Shown: positions 7,070-7,965 of the stretch, piece by piece
Layout of the letters: each line of letters starts with the position of its first letter
How positions within the stretch are numbered: position 1 is the stretch's first letter
Origin: CAXGUU01 sp964012875
Lineage (GTDB): Bacteria; Pseudomonadota; Gammaproteobacteria; Ga0077536
Direction of reading: 5' to 3'
DNA length: 7,965 nt
Assembly (NCBI GenBank): GCA_964012875.1
Contig: CAXGUU010000147.1
Coordinates: 1 to 7,965, forward strand
The notes under the pieces: model-generated
Database searches by the model: none
Told to the model about the DNA's origin: nothing
Seen by the model: only the letters and a program-made list of their open reading frames with translations
Position numbers and translations under genes: made by a program

Positions 7070-7674
7070 TCGAATGGCGCAAAATGGCCATTGGTACGAC
7101 CGCTGTTGTCTTCCCATTCAATGCCGAAGGCGCTGATGACATTGCGTACCGCGCTGGCCAAGTTAAGGCGTTTGTTGACCGCATGAAAAGTGTTGTCGAT
7201 CGCAATGCATTCACCTTCGGCACTCAGCGAGCTAACGCCCTCGACCGCCTGGTCGAGCATGCCGTCGATTTTCACCGATACATTATTCCCATCCTTCACG
7301 AACTCAACCGCCTTGCGCTCGACGCCGCGAAAATCGCTGATCATGGGCACGAACATACCAGCCCCGGCACCCGCCTCGGGCGTGCAAATTTGGGCAATTG
7401 CGTTCAATTGCCCGTCACTGGCGGATTCATCAACCACCAGACCACCAATCCACCCGCCTTCCGACATAATCGCCTTGGATTGCGCAAACAAGACCCAACG
7501 GACGCCGCTGATATCCGTATCGCCGACGTGACCTTCAGTCGTATCGAACGCGAGCGCAACTTTGCAAAATTCGTGGGTCGCGGGCGTGGTGGCGTTTTTT
7601 GGAATGCACGGGCACACAAAATCGCAACTGCATGCTTCCATGTACTCGCCTTTCGCTGACCATTTCGTCCCCAT
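7048..7674 (-). CDS. DUF1326 domain protein with CxCxxxCxC motif
   Basis: A 208-residue soluble protein with no signal peptide that I can see. The N-terminus has the DUF1326 pattern: W5, GEYMEACSCDFVCPC with C15, C17, C21 and C23, then C37 in HEFCKVALAF, matching the family's CxC...CPC metal-ligand-like block. Later parts also fit: the GDTDISGVRW strand, a GGWIGGLVVDESAS segment where homologues have a similar 'E/G-G-x-W' turn, and ICTPEAGAGAG (C97) where relatives usually have a Gly-rich loop. C156 is the remaining cysteine. The function of the family is not established; metal or redox chemistry is a reasonable guess from the cysteines. The start is well supported by GGGAGG 6 bases upstream. 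The downstream DUF2182 gene overlaps its 3' end, and these two families are often found together. Confidence 0.88.
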   Translation of the reverse strand: MGTKWSAKGEYMEACSCDFVCPCIPKNATTPATHEFCKVALAFDTTEGHVGDTDISGVRWVLFAQSKAIMSEGGWIGGLVVDESASDGQLNAIAQICTPEAGAGAGMFVPMISDFRGVERKAVEFVKDGNNVSVKIDGMLDQAVEGVSSLSAEGECIAIDNTFHAVNKRLNLASAVRNVISAFGIEWEDNSGRTNGHFAPFEWAGEIA

Positions 7675-7680
7675 GTTCGG

Positions 7681-7686
7681 CCTCCC
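7681..7686 (-). promoter_or_regulatory. Strong ribosome binding site of the DUF1326 gene
   Basis: On the - strand the sequence is GGGAGG, 6 bases before the ATG whose first base is 7674. It is the strongest Shine-Dalgarno match I found in the window and fixes this start. Confidence 0.85.
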
Positions 7687-7761
7687 GCAGGCATTAATCG
7701 CAATGAACAGTAATAGTTGGCTTGTATGTTTGAAAGATCAAGTACTTGTTCGGCTCAGAAC

Positions 7762-7790
7762 TTGACTGAACCCAGCGTGGCGGCTCTAAT
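7762..7790 (+). promoter_or_regulatory. Sigma-70-type promoter for tRNA-Phe
   Basis: A -35 box TTGACT (7762-7767, 5 of 6 consensus bases), a 17-base spacer and a -10 box TCTAAT (7785-7790, 5 of 6). Transcription should begin near 7797. The bases just after the -10 box (ACCGGCGC) are a GC-rich discriminator of the kind linked to stringent control of stable RNA genes. The resulting 5' leader before the tRNA would be about 54 bases. Confidence 0.8.
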
Positions 7791-7815
7791 ACCGGCGCTC
7801 GCACCAACGCGCATC

Positions 7816-7830
7816 GCGGCGCAACGCCGC
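7816..7830 (+). other. GC hairpin in the tRNA-Phe 5' leader
   Basis: GCGGCG (7816-7821) pairs with CGCCGC (7825-7830) around a CAA loop, a perfect 6-bp GC stem ending 20 bases before the tRNA. No T-run follows, so it is not an intrinsic terminator. It could affect processing of the leader or be chance in GC-rich DNA. Confidence 0.5.
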
Positions 7831-7850
7831 AAATTGATTCGCACCCCAAC

Positions 7851-7926
7851 GGCCAGGTAGCTCAGTCGGTAGAGCAGGGGACTGAAAATCCCTGTGTCGG
7901 TGGTTCGATTCCGCCTCTCGGCACCA
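7851..7926 (+). tRNA. tRNA-Phe (anticodon GAA), CCA encoded, acceptor stem imperfect
   Basis: 76 bases. The arms fold as expected: T8-A9, D stem GCTC/GAGC (7860-7863 with 7872-7875), anticodon stem GGGGA/TCCCT with loop CTGAAAA and GAA at 7884-7886, a 5-base variable loop, T stem GGTGG/CCGCC (7899-7903 with 7911-7915) around TTCGATT, discriminator A7923 and CCA 7924-7926. The body matches known gammaproteobacterial tRNA-Phe. The acceptor stem is GGCCAGG (7851-7857) against TCTCGGC (7916-7922). It leaves G2:G71 and C4:C69 unpaired and has a G7:U66 wobble, which is unusual for a working tRNA-Phe. Confidence 0.88.
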
Positions 7927-7965
7927 CTTATATGTAAATGTTCTATTGCAGTTTAATATTTGAAG

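Larger units (their letters stand above)
7675..7850. other. Divergent intergenic region between the DUF1326 gene (-) and tRNA-Phe (+)
   Basis: This stretch has no gene. It holds the DUF1326 ribosome binding site, the tRNA promoter (7762-7790) and a leader hairpin (7816-7830). A promoter for the - strand genes must lie about 7690-7760; the best - strand hexamers there (TTGATC and TATTAC) are about 20 bases apart and are a poor match, so I do not call one. Confidence 0.6.

Noticed and set aside
7042..7659. Open frame on the + strand (205 codons) opposite the DUF1326 gene
   Set aside because: It is a shadow of the DUF1326 gene, which has a strong ribosome binding site and family motifs.
7727..7742. 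FNR-like inverted repeat (TTGA...TCAA on the - strand) upstream of the DUF1326 gene
   Set aside because: The half-sites are 4 bases apart instead of the 6 needed for TTGAT-N4-ATCAA, and the outer bases do not match.
7797..7806. GCTCGCACCA, resembling a tRNA 3' end, suggesting a second tRNA or its remnant
   Set aside because: No T-arm TTCRA motif, D arm or matching acceptor lies upstream; the segment is better explained as the transcription start region of the tRNA-Phe promoter.

Overview
The window reads as a moderately GC-rich gammaproteobacterial chromosome. The evidence is the argH / asmA / mutY / yggX set of housekeeping genes, the E. coli-like layout of MutY and YggX, and a gammaproteobacterial tRNA-Phe body. 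I cannot name the genus. Almost every base up to the tRNA is accounted for by seven protein genes, one tRNA and one intergenic region of about 175 bases.

Left part, + strand. The window opens inside argH (argininosuccinate lyase, last step of arginine synthesis), which ends at 607. After 174 bases with no recognisable gene comes a compact set of four genes running the same way: a very long AsmA-family envelope protein (782-4300), a START/SRPBCC-like exported protein or lipoprotein (best start a GTG at 4338), mutY (4913-5986) and yggX (5992-6267). The last three are joined by overlaps or a few bases and look like one transcription unit. MutY removes adenine opposite oxidised guanine and carries a 4Fe-4S cluster. 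YggX protects iron-sulfur proteins, so that pair makes sense together. The AsmA protein carries a run of about 89-residue tandem repeats, unusually alike for this family.

Right part, - strand. Seven bases after yggX, in convergent orientation, lies a two-gene unit transcribed from about 7674 down to 6275: a DUF1326 protein with a CxCxxxCxC motif, then a multi-pass DUF2182 membrane protein rich in Met, Cys and His. Neither family has an assigned function. The residues suggest metal (perhaps copper) handling, and this pair is the best candidate in the window for an undescribed system.

Right edge, + strand. A near-consensus sigma-70 promoter (7762-7790) with a GC-rich discriminator drives tRNA-Phe(GAA) at 7851-7926. 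The tRNA folds well except for two mismatches in the acceptor stem. The 39 bases after its CCA drop to about 23% GC. The stem defects and the abrupt composition change suggest the edge of an element integrated at the tRNA, but the window ends before this can be tested.
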